Source of the DNA: JAUZPB01 sp037140715
GTDB lineage: Bacteria > Bacteroidota > Ignavibacteria > Ignavibacteriales > SURF-24
Length of the DNA stretch: 53,528 nt
Direction: 5' to 3'
Assembly (NCBI GenBank): GCA_037140715.1
Contig: JBAXDX010000007.1
Location: 1-53,528 of the forward strand
A model generated the notes under the pieces. The model was not told the origin of the DNA. It worked only from the letters and a program-made list of their open reading frames with translations, and did not search any database. A program made the position numbers and the translations under genes. This document shows, piece by piece, positions 32,754-40,569 of this stretch. The stretch's first letter is position 1. Each line of letters begins with the position of its first letter.

Positions 32754-33794
32754 ATGAAAATTGGTGTATTAACCGGCGGTGGAGATTGTCCTGGATTAAA
32801 TCCGGTAATCCGCGCTGTTGTAAGGAAAGCGATTCAGAATGGTCATACGGTTGTCGGGTTTACTGAAGGCTGGAAAGGTTTATTGGAGAATAAGTATATT
32901 CTGCTTGATATCGATGCAGTTTCAGGTATCCTGAACAGAGGCGGTACAATCTTAAAATCATCACGTACTAATGTTTATAAAGTACCTGATGGCGAAGCTA
33001 CTGTAATTAATAATCTGAAAGAGAGCGGTATTGATGCACTAATTGCTATTGGAGGCGAGGACACACTCGGTGTTGCGACTAAATTATATAAGGCTGGTGT
33101 TAATGTTGTTGGTGTTCCAAAGACGATTGATAATGATTTAAGCGCGACAGATTATACATTTGGTTTTGATACAGCGGTTAATATCGCAATGGAAGCTATC
33201 GACAGATTACATACAACGGCAGAGTCACACAACCGCGTTCTGGTTTGTGAAGTTATGGGCCGCCACGCAGGCTGGATTGCTCTTCATTCCGGCATGGCTG
33301 GCGGTGCTGATGTTATTTTAATTCCTGAACAGCCTTTTAAAATGGAAGAAGTCTGCAATGTCTTAAGAAAAAGACATGACAGAGGCAAATCATTCTCAAT
33401 CGTTGTTGTTGCCGAAGGTGCTAAGTGGGATGAAGCCGATCAGGCAAAAGACGGAATGGTTCTTCAGGATAAGGAACTTGATTCATTTGGTCATGTAAGA
33501 CTTGGCGGAATAGGCAACCTTGTAGCAGGCGAAATAGAAAAGCGTACAGGTTTTGAAACCAGGGCTACTATTTTAGGGCATATACAGAGAGGCGGTTCAC
33601 CAACAGCTTTCGACCGTGTACTTGGTACCCGTTTCGGTATCTTTGCCGCTGAACTTATTGAAAAGAAAGATTTTGGTAAGATGGCTTCTCTTAAAGGAAC
33701 TGAGATTGTCGCTGTTCCGCTTGAAGATGCAACCGGCGAACTAAAGACTGTTAACCCTGAACTTCTTCAGGTTGCCGCAACTTTCTTTGGCTAA
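32754..33794 (+). CDS. pfkA: 6-phosphofructokinase, predicted pyrophosphate-dependent
   Basis: Phosphorylates fructose 6-phosphate in glycolysis; pyrophosphate-dependent forms are reversible. The 346-residue protein has GVLTGGGDCPGLN at the start, substrate-site PKTIDND (122-128) with catalytic D126, and GRHAGWIAL. The donor-site pattern is informative: GGEDT at 100-104 instead of GGDGS, and lysine 123 in PKTIDND instead of glycine. In studied enzymes this Asp/Lys pair blocks ATP and selects pyrophosphate. A GGAG ribosome site precedes ATG 32754. A strong terminator follows the gene, so it is a single-gene unit. Confidence 0.92.
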   Translation: MKIGVLTGGGDCPGLNPVIRAVVRKAIQNGHTVVGFTEGWKGLLENKYILLDIDAVSGILNRGGTILKSSRTNVYKVPDGEATVINNLKESGIDALIAIGGEDTLGVATKLYKAGVNVVGVPKTIDNDLSATDYTFGFDTAVNIAMEAIDRLHTTAESHNRVLVCEVMGRHAGWIALHSGMAGGADVILIPEQPFKMEEVCNVLRKRHDRGKSFSIVVVAEGAKWDEADQAKDGMVLQDKELDSFGHVRLGGIGNLVAGEIEKRTGFETRATILGHIQRGGSPTAFDRVLGTRFGIFAAELIEKKDFGKMASLKGTEIVAVPLEDATGELKTVNPELLQVAATFFG

Positions 33795-34115
33795 TATTTT
33801 CTGATACTATAAATTACTAAGCCGCTCTCTTTTTCATAAAGAAGCGGCTTCTTTGTTTTTACTAATTAACGTAAAGAAATATATTCCTAAGTTTTTTCGT
33901 TATAGCTGGTTCTCATTTTAAGCGAGGCGTTGTGGATTCTAAAAAACGAAATTTAACTCAAAAAGTAACTTGTTCTGTATTCATTCAGACATTTAGTGAA
34001 AATGAAAGAATGGTTAATAGTTTCATATAATGCTATTTGGAAAAATTTAACATTTACTTTGATTATTAACGCGGTTCTTTGTAATATAAAGCATCAAAAA
34101 TAGAAAATTTATCTA
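33795..34115. other. Intergenic region after pfkA
   Basis: Holds the pfkA terminator (33819-33860) and then about 250 AT-rich bases with no gene. It should contain the promoter of the acylation cassette, but I cannot identify it with confidence. Confidence 0.6.
33819..33860 (+). terminator. Rho-independent terminator after pfkA
   Basis: AAGCCGCT pairs with AGCGGCTT, extended inside by TCTTT/AAAGA, followed by CTTTGTTTTT. It lies 25 bases after the stop. Confidence 0.9.
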
Positions 34116-34805
34116 ATGAAAATTAAAATATTCTCGCTTTGTATTATTCTTTTTACTGCAATGTCAATCAATGCAACTAATCTAAATCTGGCGCTTGCTT
34201 CTGAGGATACACTTTACAAGTCAAATCTAAATTATAAGATACTGACAGGGATGTATGATATTTACAGGACTACCGATGTTGAGATAGTTATGCTGGGAAA
34301 TTCTATTACTCATGGTGTCAACTGGGCTGAACTGCTTAACAGGCACGATATCGTGGAGCGCGGTATTCCGAGCGATAATCTTAGCGGATATCTTCAGCGA
34401 ATGAATTATATTTATAAGCTGCATCCCAGACTCTGTTATGTCATGGGGGGCATTAATGATATTTACTCCGGCATTATTCCGTTAGATGAAATATATAAGA
34501 ATTACAAGAAGGTAATCGAAGGTCTTAAGTTAAATAAAATTATTCCGGTTATTCAGTCAACGCTTTATGTCTCAAATAAATATCCGTATGCTTTAGAGAA
34601 AAATCAGGAGGTCGAAAAGCTAAATGATATGCTTAAAAAATATGCCATAGAGAACAAGATTGAATTTATAGATTTAAATGCGGAACTTTCATTTAATAAA
34701 TTTCTGAAAAATTATCTTACTTATGACGGTCTGCATTTAAACGGCGAAGCTTACAGTAAATGGCGTCTGCTTTTGGATAAATCAATTAAGAAATACGGAC
34801 TTTAA
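34116..34805 (+). CDS. Exported SGNH/GDSL-family hydrolase or acyltransferase
   Basis: The 229-residue product has a signal peptide (residues 1 to about 29) and an SGNH fold. Block I is LGNSITHG with nucleophile S63, block II has RGIPSDNLSGYLQR (G), block III is GGINDIYSG (N114), and block V is DGLHLN with D204 and H207. All catalytic residues are present. Related proteins remove or transfer acyl groups on polysaccharides or platelet-activating factor. As first gene of a cassette with a ligase, carrier and MBOAT protein, it may do the final transfer, as DltD or AlgX/AlgJ-like proteins do in other systems (inference). A small membrane protein gene follows after 23 bases. Confidence 0.88.
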   Translation: MKIKIFSLCIILFTAMSINATNLNLALASEDTLYKSNLNYKILTGMYDIYRTTDVEIVMLGNSITHGVNWAELLNRHDIVERGIPSDNLSGYLQRMNYIYKLHPRLCYVMGGINDIYSGIIPLDEIYKNYKKVIEGLKLNKIIPVIQSTLYVSNKYPYALEKNQEVEKLNDMLKKYAIENKIEFIDLNAELSFNKFLKNYLTYDGLHLNGEAYSKWRLLLDKSIKKYGL

Positions 34806-34828
34806 ATAAATAAAGCGATTTGGTCAAA

Positions 34829-34981
34829 ATGGAAGAAAAAAATAAAAAAGCAGAGCCGTTGCTAATTGTTCTGATTACAATTGTAATCCTAATACTTCTC
34901 TCCTTTGTACCGGAGAAAGCAAAAGTTGGTACATTTGCAGTTAAACCAGTCGAGCTTTTTAGCGATATAAAAGCTGAATAG
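34829..34981 (+). CDS. 50-residue single-span membrane protein, possible DltX-like partner
   Basis: ATG 34829 to TAG 34981, a gene missed by length filters. The product has a charged cytoplasmic start (MEEKNKKAEP), one strong span (LLIVLITIVILILLSFVP) and a short polar tail of about 22 residues ending ELFSDIKAE. Its place between the SGNH gene and the acyl-AMP ligase gene equals that of dltX in dlt operons, where a microprotein of about 50 residues with one span binds the MBOAT protein DltB. The tail lacks the DltX motif I know (FIYNEF-like), so similarity is by size, topology and position only. Confidence 0.7.
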   Translation: MEEKNKKAEPLLIVLITIVILILLSFVPEKAKVGTFAVKPVELFSDIKAE

Positions 34982-35032
34982 TTACTTAGATTTGAAAATA
35001 AATAACACTTACTTCAGGCAGTCATACATAAG

Positions 35033-36751
35033 ATGAATACAAATGAAAATTGTGTAACATTATGGCAGAAATGGAACAGTCATGCCATAAATACTCCCGA
35101 AAAGGATGCGGTAATTCACTGGATAACCGGTGAAGAGCCAGGTCGCTGGACTTTTAAATCAATAATTGAACAGGCGGAGCATTTTGCTTCATTTCTTCTC
35201 GATGCGGGAATAAAAAAGGATGAAGTCTGTGCTATTATTATACGCCACAACTATTATTTATATCCGATTTATATGGCGGTTGAATCAATCGGTGCAATTC
35301 CGGCTATACTTGCTTATCCTAATTCAAGACTGCATCCGGATAAATTCAGGCAGGGTATTGAAGGTATGTCCCAGCGTTCCGGGCTTGATTATATATTAAC
35401 AGAACGCGAAATTGATCCGCTTATCAGTCCTCTGATTCATTCCCACAATAGTACAATTAAAGCTGTGCATTATCCGCATGAGTGGCTGAATAGTCCGAAG
35501 CCGATTGAAAATATTAAGGAAAAGATTTCAGAAATACAGGCGGAGCTTAGTTCAAACGATGCCGCATTGCTCCAGCATTCATCGGGAACAACGGGGCTTC
35601 AGAAGCCTGTGCTGTTATCACATAAAGCTGTGCTTGAACATATTGAGAATTATTCTAAAGCAATTGAACTGAAGCCGGATGATAAAATTATCAGCTGGTT
35701 GCCGTTATATCATGATATGGGATTAATTGCTGCCTTTCATCTTCCGCTTGCAAGCGGAATTACAACACTTCAGATTGACCCGTTCGAATGGGTAATGGCT
35801 CCGGCGATTCTGCTTGATGCTGTTTCAAAGGAGAAGGGAACATTAACATGGCTGCCTAATTTTGCCTATAATGTGCTTGCGGATAAAATTCATGAAGATG
35901 AACTTGAAGATGTTTCGCTTGATTCATTAAGACTAATTATTAATTGCAGCGAGCCGGTAAGAAGCGAAAGCCACGACAGATTTTATTCAAGATTTTCCTC
36001 TTACGGAATTAAGAGAGAAGCTCTTTCTACATGTTATGCAATGGCGGAAACTACATACGCAGTATCACAGTCCAAGCCGGGCAGTCCTGTTGTTAATCTC
36101 TCAATAAACCGGCTTGAATTTTCCAAGGGAAGAATTGAAATTAGCGATAATGATTCTGCCTCAAAAACTTATGTATCATCGGGTGCGCCGATTGATGGTT
36201 GCCAGGTGCGTATTTTTAATGATTTTGGTTTTGAGCTTGATGAAGGGAATGTAGGTGAAATTGTAATCCGCTCTGTTTCAATGTTCGATGGTTATCGCAA
36301 TTATCCTGAAAAAACAGCCGAAGTCTTAAAGTCAGGCTGGTATTTTAGCGGAGATTATGGTTTTCTCTATGAAGGTAATCTTTATGTAATTGGCAGGAAG
36401 AAGGATATAATTATTGTTGCCGGAAATAATCTTTATCCGGAGGATATCGAGGATGTTGTAGCTCAGGTGCCGGGCATAATTCCGGGAAGAGTTGTTGCTT
36501 TTGGCGAAGAAGATATGTCACTTGGAAGCGAGCAGGTAAGTATAATAGCTGAAACTGCTGTTTCAGTTGAACGGGAATTAAAAACTCTTAAAATGGAAAT
36601 CATTAAAGCCGCCATGCAGATAGATGTGAGCATAAGAAAAGTTTATCTGGCTCCGGCGCGCTGGTTAATAAAGAGTTCTGCCGGTAAGCCGAGCCGGAAG
36701 GCAAATAAAGAAAGAATTATTTCAGGCGAAACAGAAAATATATGGAGTTAA
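35033..36751 (+). CDS. Acyl-AMP ligase (fatty acyl-AMP ligase-like adenylating enzyme)
   Basis: Adenylates a carboxylic acid with ATP and passes it to a carrier protein. The 572-residue protein has the ANL core motifs LLQHSSGTTGLQKPV (A3) near 184-198, SWLPLYHDMGLIAAFHLPL near 222-240 (strongly FAAL-like), CYAMAETTYAVS (A5), YFSGDYGFLYEGNLYVIGRKKDIIIVAGNNLYPEDIE (A7-A8, quoted as key residues) and a C-terminal KPSRKANKE with the catalytic lysine region. The SWLPLYHDMGLI stretch suggests a fatty acid substrate, not D-alanine as in DltA. It is followed by a gene for an acyl carrier protein one base later. Confidence 0.9.
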   Translation: MNTNENCVTLWQKWNSHAINTPEKDAVIHWITGEEPGRWTFKSIIEQAEHFASFLLDAGIKKDEVCAIIIRHNYYLYPIYMAVESIGAIPAILAYPNSRLHPDKFRQGIEGMSQRSGLDYILTEREIDPLISPLIHSHNSTIKAVHYPHEWLNSPKPIENIKEKISEIQAELSSNDAALLQHSSGTTGLQKPVLLSHKAVLEHIENYSKAIELKPDDKIISWLPLYHDMGLIAAFHLPLASGITTLQIDPFEWVMAPAILLDAVSKEKGTLTWLPNFAYNVLADKIHEDELEDVSLDSLRLIINCSEPVRSESHDRFYSRFSSYGIKREALSTCYAMAETTYAVSQSKPGSPVVNLSINRLEFSKGRIEISDNDSASKTYVSSGAPIDGCQVRIFNDFGFELDEGNVGEIVIRSVSMFDGYRNYPEKTAEVLKSGWYFSGDYGFLYEGNLYVIGRKKDIIIVAGNNLYPEDIEDVVAQVPGIIPGRVVAFGEEDMSLGSEQVSIIAETAVSVERELKTLKMEIIKAAMQIDVSIRKVYLAPARWLIKSSAGKPSRKANKERIISGETENIWS

Positions 36752-36752
36752 T

Positions 36753-36986
36753 ATGATATCAGAAAGATTAAAGAAAACAATTTTAGAAACACTCGAAATA
36801 GACAACTTCGATATTCAGCCTGAGTCAACGGCCGACCAGGTGCCGGGCTGGGATTCATTAAGTCATATCAACGTAATACTTGCTATCGAAAAGGAATTTA
36901 ATGTGCGGTTCAAAGGCGTTGAAGTTATGAAGTTAAAGAATATCGGAGACCTTCAGAATCTGGTAGATCTAAAATTATCAAATTAA
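36753..36986 (+). CDS. Acyl carrier protein
   Basis: A 77-residue carrier with the phosphopantetheine site WDSLSHIN (S35 takes the arm), preceded by VPG and followed by ILAIEKEFNVRF, the usual helix II-III sequence. It starts one base after the ligase stop, so the two are coupled. The acidic N-terminal helix is short, as in stand-alone carriers of the DltC class. It presumably receives the acyl group from the ligase and gives it to the MBOAT protein. The phosphopantetheinyl transferase needed for activation is not in this window. Confidence 0.93.
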   Translation: MISERLKKTILETLEIDNFDIQPESTADQVPGWDSLSHINVILAIEKEFNVRFKGVEVMKLKNIGDLQNLVDLKLSN

Positions 36987-37037
36987 AAAGGCAGGCTGTT
37001 GCTTTGCTGTTTCGGAAATATTAAACTCTGATAAAAG

Positions 37038-38537
37038 ATGTTTTCAAATATAGATGTAAGTAAATTCGTGGATTTGTTCAGGTTTGACCCGACAGACCCG
37101 CTTCTATTTAATTCCAGTTTATTTCTCTTTTTATTTTTTGTATTGCTGGCGGTTTATCTGCTGATTTCAAAAAATAAAATTGCGAGAATATATCTGCTGA
37201 CTGGCTTTTCTCTCTTCTTTTATTACAAGGCATCGGGATTTTACTGCGTACTGCTTATAGGAAGCGCTATTGTCAATTACTTCGCAGGGAAATATTTTTT
37301 CAGGTTTGACGGACTCTTAAAAAAGAAACTGGTTCTTTACGTCGCTATATTCTTTAATATCGGAGTACTGGTTTATTTTAAGTACACGAATTTCTTTATA
37401 CAGATAGTAAATGATGTAAAGCTTTCGCAGTTGAACGCACTTGATATATTCCTGCCTGTCGGGATTTCATTCTATACATTTAAAGCCTTAAGCTATATTC
37501 TCGATATTTACCTCGAAAGGATTGAGCCTGAAAATAATTTTATGAACTTCCTTCTATACATTTCCTTCTTCCCGAATATTCTTGCAGGACCAATTGACAG
37601 GGCATCAGGATTTCTTCCGCAACTTAAGGAAGAACTGTTTATCAGCGATAATTATATAGCTAAAGGCATACTGCTGATTATTTCAGGATTGTTTAAGAAG
37701 GCGATAATCGCGGATTACATCAGTACCAACTTTGTCGATAGAATATTTGATATGCCCACAAGATTTACGGGCATCGAAAATCTGCTTGGTGTTTATGGTT
37801 ATTCCTTACAGATTTACTGCGATTTCTCCGGCTACTCCGATATGGCAACAGGCATTGCGCTGCTTCTGGGCTTTAAGCTGATGGATAACTTTGATTCGCC
37901 CTATCAGGCTTCAAGCGTAGCGGAGTTTTGGAGACGCTGGCATATATCGCTTTCTTCATGGCTGCTGGATTATGTCTTTAAGCCTCTTCAGATGAAGTTC
38001 AGAAATCTCAGCATCTTTGGCAATGCGCTTGCTTTATTTATTACATTTGTATTGTGCGGATTATGGCATGGAGCAAGCTGGCTGTTCTTACTTTGGGGAG
38101 CGCTGCATGGAATGTTTATGGCTGTATCATTATTTACAAAGAAACCGAAAAATAATATTTATGGAAAGCTCGGCTTAAAGAACTCAAAGGCATTAAAGTA
38201 TTTCCAGACGTTTATAACATTTAACCTGGTGGCGTTCGCGTGGATATTCTTCCGCGCGAGTTCCTTTGCAAACGCGATGGAAGTAATAAATCAGATAGTC
38301 AACTTTTTCCATGCGCCTGTTATTATGCAGTTTGTTCCGGGCTATCCGCTTGTCAGCTTTCTGTTAGCTGTTGGTTTCATTCTTCACTTCCTGCCTAAGT
38401 CAGTCGGGTTAAAATTTGAAGAGTATCTGACAAAGACGCCACTGATTGGCAAGGCTGTATTGCTTGCTTTAGTTATCTGGATTGTAATTCAAATCAGGTC
38501 TGCTGAGATTCAGCCCTTTATTTATTTTCAGTTTTGA
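37038..38537 (+). CDS. MBOAT-family membrane O-acyltransferase (AlgI/DltB-like)
   Basis: The 499-residue multi-span protein moves an acyl group across the membrane onto a surface acceptor. It shows about ten or more hydrophobic spans and the AlgI/DltB hallmarks: FLPVGISFYTFKALSYILDIY near 137-157, FFPNILAGPIDRASGF near 180, LQIYCDFSGYSDMATGIALLLGF near 258-280, AEFWRRWHISLSSWL near 295 and CGLWHGASWLFLLWGALHG with invariant H344 (and H357). The gene order with a ligase and carrier means the donor is probably acyl-ACP, not acetyl-CoA. The acceptor (polysaccharide, teichoic-acid-like polymer or lipid) cannot be read. Confidence 0.93.
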   Translation: MFSNIDVSKFVDLFRFDPTDPLLFNSSLFLFLFFVLLAVYLLISKNKIARIYLLTGFSLFFYYKASGFYCVLLIGSAIVNYFAGKYFFRFDGLLKKKLVLYVAIFFNIGVLVYFKYTNFFIQIVNDVKLSQLNALDIFLPVGISFYTFKALSYILDIYLERIEPENNFMNFLLYISFFPNILAGPIDRASGFLPQLKEELFISDNYIAKGILLIISGLFKKAIIADYISTNFVDRIFDMPTRFTGIENLLGVYGYSLQIYCDFSGYSDMATGIALLLGFKLMDNFDSPYQASSVAEFWRRWHISLSSWLLDYVFKPLQMKFRNLSIFGNALALFITFVLCGLWHGASWLFLLWGALHGMFMAVSLFTKKPKNNIYGKLGLKNSKALKYFQTFITFNLVAFAWIFFRASSFANAMEVINQIVNFFHAPVIMQFVPGYPLVSFLLAVGFILHFLPKSVGLKFEEYLTKTPLIGKAVLLALVIWIVIQIRSAEIQPFIYFQF

Positions 38538-38710
38538 GTGGGCGGGAAAAATGAAAAATGAAATTATCCTTTTTTTTACGCCTGAATTAAGACATATTTT
38601 TACAGCAACTGCTAACTCCACACTCTGCAACATCGGATAAATCCGGCATTGGTGTTACTAAAATATAATGTTTTTCTGTCTAAAAACTTAGGAAGAAAGT
38701 AATTTTCTTA

Positions 38711-38748
38711 ACCATGTTCGATTATGATAATGATTAAGATTAAAAAGT
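38711..38748. repeat. Weak copy of the GATTAAGATTAA intergenic repeat
   Basis: GATTATGATAATGATTAAGA resembles the tails of the elements at 277-330 and 437-485. It lies just before the first M16 peptidase start and may contribute to its promoter region. Confidence 0.4.
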
Positions 38749-38749
38749 T

Positions 38750-40027
38750 ATGTATCATACGAGCAAAATATTTCCCTTTAATTATTCGACTCATAACCTT
38801 GCCAATGGGCTGAAGGTTATTCTTGTCCCAATGAAAAATCAAGGACTTGTTTCCTACTACACTGTTGTCCGTACAGGCAGTCGCGATGAATGGGAGCCAG
38901 GTAAGTCAGGATTTGCCCATTTTTTCGAGCATATAATGTTTCGTGGCACAGAAAAATACTCTTCGGCGCTCTATGACAAGATTATTACCTCAATTGGCGC
39001 TAATGCCAATGCCTATACATCCGATGATCTTACAGTTTTTCATCTTAGTTTTGCAGGCGAAGACCTTGAAAAGGTGATAGAACTCGAAAGCGACCGTTTT
39101 CAAAACCTTAAATACAATCTGCAGGAATTTCAGACCGAAGCGGGAGCTATTTTGGGCGAGTATCTTCAGGGGCGTTCCAATCCCTGGTCGCTGGCTTTCG
39201 AGAAACTCCATAAATTGGCTTTTGACGAACATCCATACAAGCATACAACAATCGGATTCGAAGAAGATATCCGGGAAATGCCGAATCTCTATGAATTCAG
39301 CCTTCATTTTTTTGAAAAACATTACAGACCTGAAAACTCAGTCATTGTTATCTGTGGCGATTTTCAGCCTCAGGAGGCAATTAATTATGTAATGAAATAC
39401 TATTCGGACTGGCGTACCGGTCATGTTCCGCCAGTAATAAACCCTGAGCCGGAGCAGCTTACCGGGCGTGAAGCCGAAATAATCTATCATGGCAAGACAA
39501 TGCCACTCTTACTGCTTGGCTACAAAAGCGATGCCTTTAACATAAACAATAAAAATATGACAGCCTCGGTTCTGCTTGCCGAACTAGCCTTTGGTTCAAC
39601 GAGTGAAATATATAAGAAACTCATTCTGCGGGAACAGAAAGTTCAGCTTCTGAGAGCCGATTTCGGATTCAGCCGCGACCCGAAGCTTTTTTATATAAAC
39701 TCAATGGTCAATAACCCGTTTCTGATGAATTATGTCCGTAATGAGATTTTTGCGATAATCGCATATTACCAAAACTGCCTGGTTGATAACGCAAGGCTTG
39801 AAAATCTGAAACGCAGGGAAAGATATACGTTTCTGATGAACATGAATACGGCTGAAAATGTAGCGTCTTTTCTTGCTCAATTCATTGCGCTGACAGGCGG
39901 CATCGAAGTTATCGATGAATTGTACTGTAAACTTCAGGATATTACTCCGCAGGATATAATGGAGGCGGCAAATTATTACTTCGCACCTGAAAAGAGAAAT
40001 ATCGTTTACTTAAATGAGAAGATATAG
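38750..40027 (+). CDS. M16 family zinc peptidase, catalytic subunit
   Basis: The 425-residue protein has the inverted zinc motif HFFEH (H57, E60, H61) and a third ligand likely E137 in AGAILGEY, as in pitrilysin-family peptidases. It has the usual start in the family (LANGLKVILVPMKNQGLVSYYTVVRTGSRDE, key residues G20, R41, G43) and the C-terminal inactive half. No signal peptide is visible, so it is probably cytoplasmic or exported in another way. It pairs with the related but zinc-less gene at 40570; together they resemble two-chain M16B enzymes or the alpha/beta subunits of mitochondrial processing peptidase. Confidence 0.9.
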   Translation: MYHTSKIFPFNYSTHNLANGLKVILVPMKNQGLVSYYTVVRTGSRDEWEPGKSGFAHFFEHIMFRGTEKYSSALYDKIITSIGANANAYTSDDLTVFHLSFAGEDLEKVIELESDRFQNLKYNLQEFQTEAGAILGEYLQGRSNPWSLAFEKLHKLAFDEHPYKHTTIGFEEDIREMPNLYEFSLHFFEKHYRPENSVIVICGDFQPQEAINYVMKYYSDWRTGHVPPVINPEPEQLTGREAEIIYHGKTMPLLLLGYKSDAFNINNKNMTASVLLAELAFGSTSEIYKKLILREQKVQLLRADFGFSRDPKLFYINSMVNNPFLMNYVRNEIFAIIAYYQNCLVDNARLENLKRRERYTFLMNMNTAENVASFLAQFIALTGGIEVIDELYCKLQDITPQDIMEAANYYFAPEKRNIVYLNEKI

Positions 40028-40569
40028 ATGGCGCTGGCGGTAAGTTTTAACCCGTGCTTTTTGAGGAATGGCTGACCGTACGGGCTGGAATTCCAAGATT
40101 AGGCTGTTTAGGTATGCGGGAATGTCATTTCTTTCGTTTTTAATGTGTTTTTAGACTTTTTGCCAGAATTTATTTCACTTTTATACCTACAAATATAACT
40201 TTTATAGGTACAAAAGTTATATTTGTAGGTGCGAAAGTAACATTTATAGGTATAAAAGCAATATCTATAGGAACAAACGCTATATCTATACCAATAAAAG
40301 TAATATCTGAATATTTCAAAGCAGTTCTGTCGGGATAAAATGGTTTGTTTTAAGTCCGCTAAAGTTCTTTTTGGGATGAAACATCTGAGTTATAATTTAT
40401 CTGATTAAATGACTGACTATGATTTAGAGTTCAAGACATTAGAGCCTTCTTTTAATTATAATCAGTTATTTATTTCGTAATATAAGAATCATATAAATCC
40501 AAAGATCATACGCATTATAATTTAGACATTTTTTCGCAAGATGAGTGAGTGAAACAGTTATTTTAGTAA
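40028..40569. other. Intergenic region with a long hairpin and repeat array
   Basis: No gene is seen between the two peptidase genes. It contains the 21-bp-period repeat locus (40176-40303) and a degraded copy of the GACTATGATTT...CATATAAATCC type (40420-40540). The second peptidase ATG has little ribosome-site support. Confidence 0.65.
40176..40303. repeat. Hairpin plus 21-bp tandem repeat, related to the 17912 array
   Basis: A 19-bp perfect inverted repeat, ACCTACAAATATAACTTTT (40185-40203) with AAAAGTTATATTTGTAGGT (40212-40230), has an 8-nt loop and partial pairing beyond it. To its right the sequence continues with about four 21-bp units reading KV-I-F-G, KVTFIGI, KAISIGT, NAISIPI, KVIS if translated. 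The 17912-18094 array read on its minus strand gives the same KV-S-I pattern, so both loci belong to one repeat family. Confidence 0.8.
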
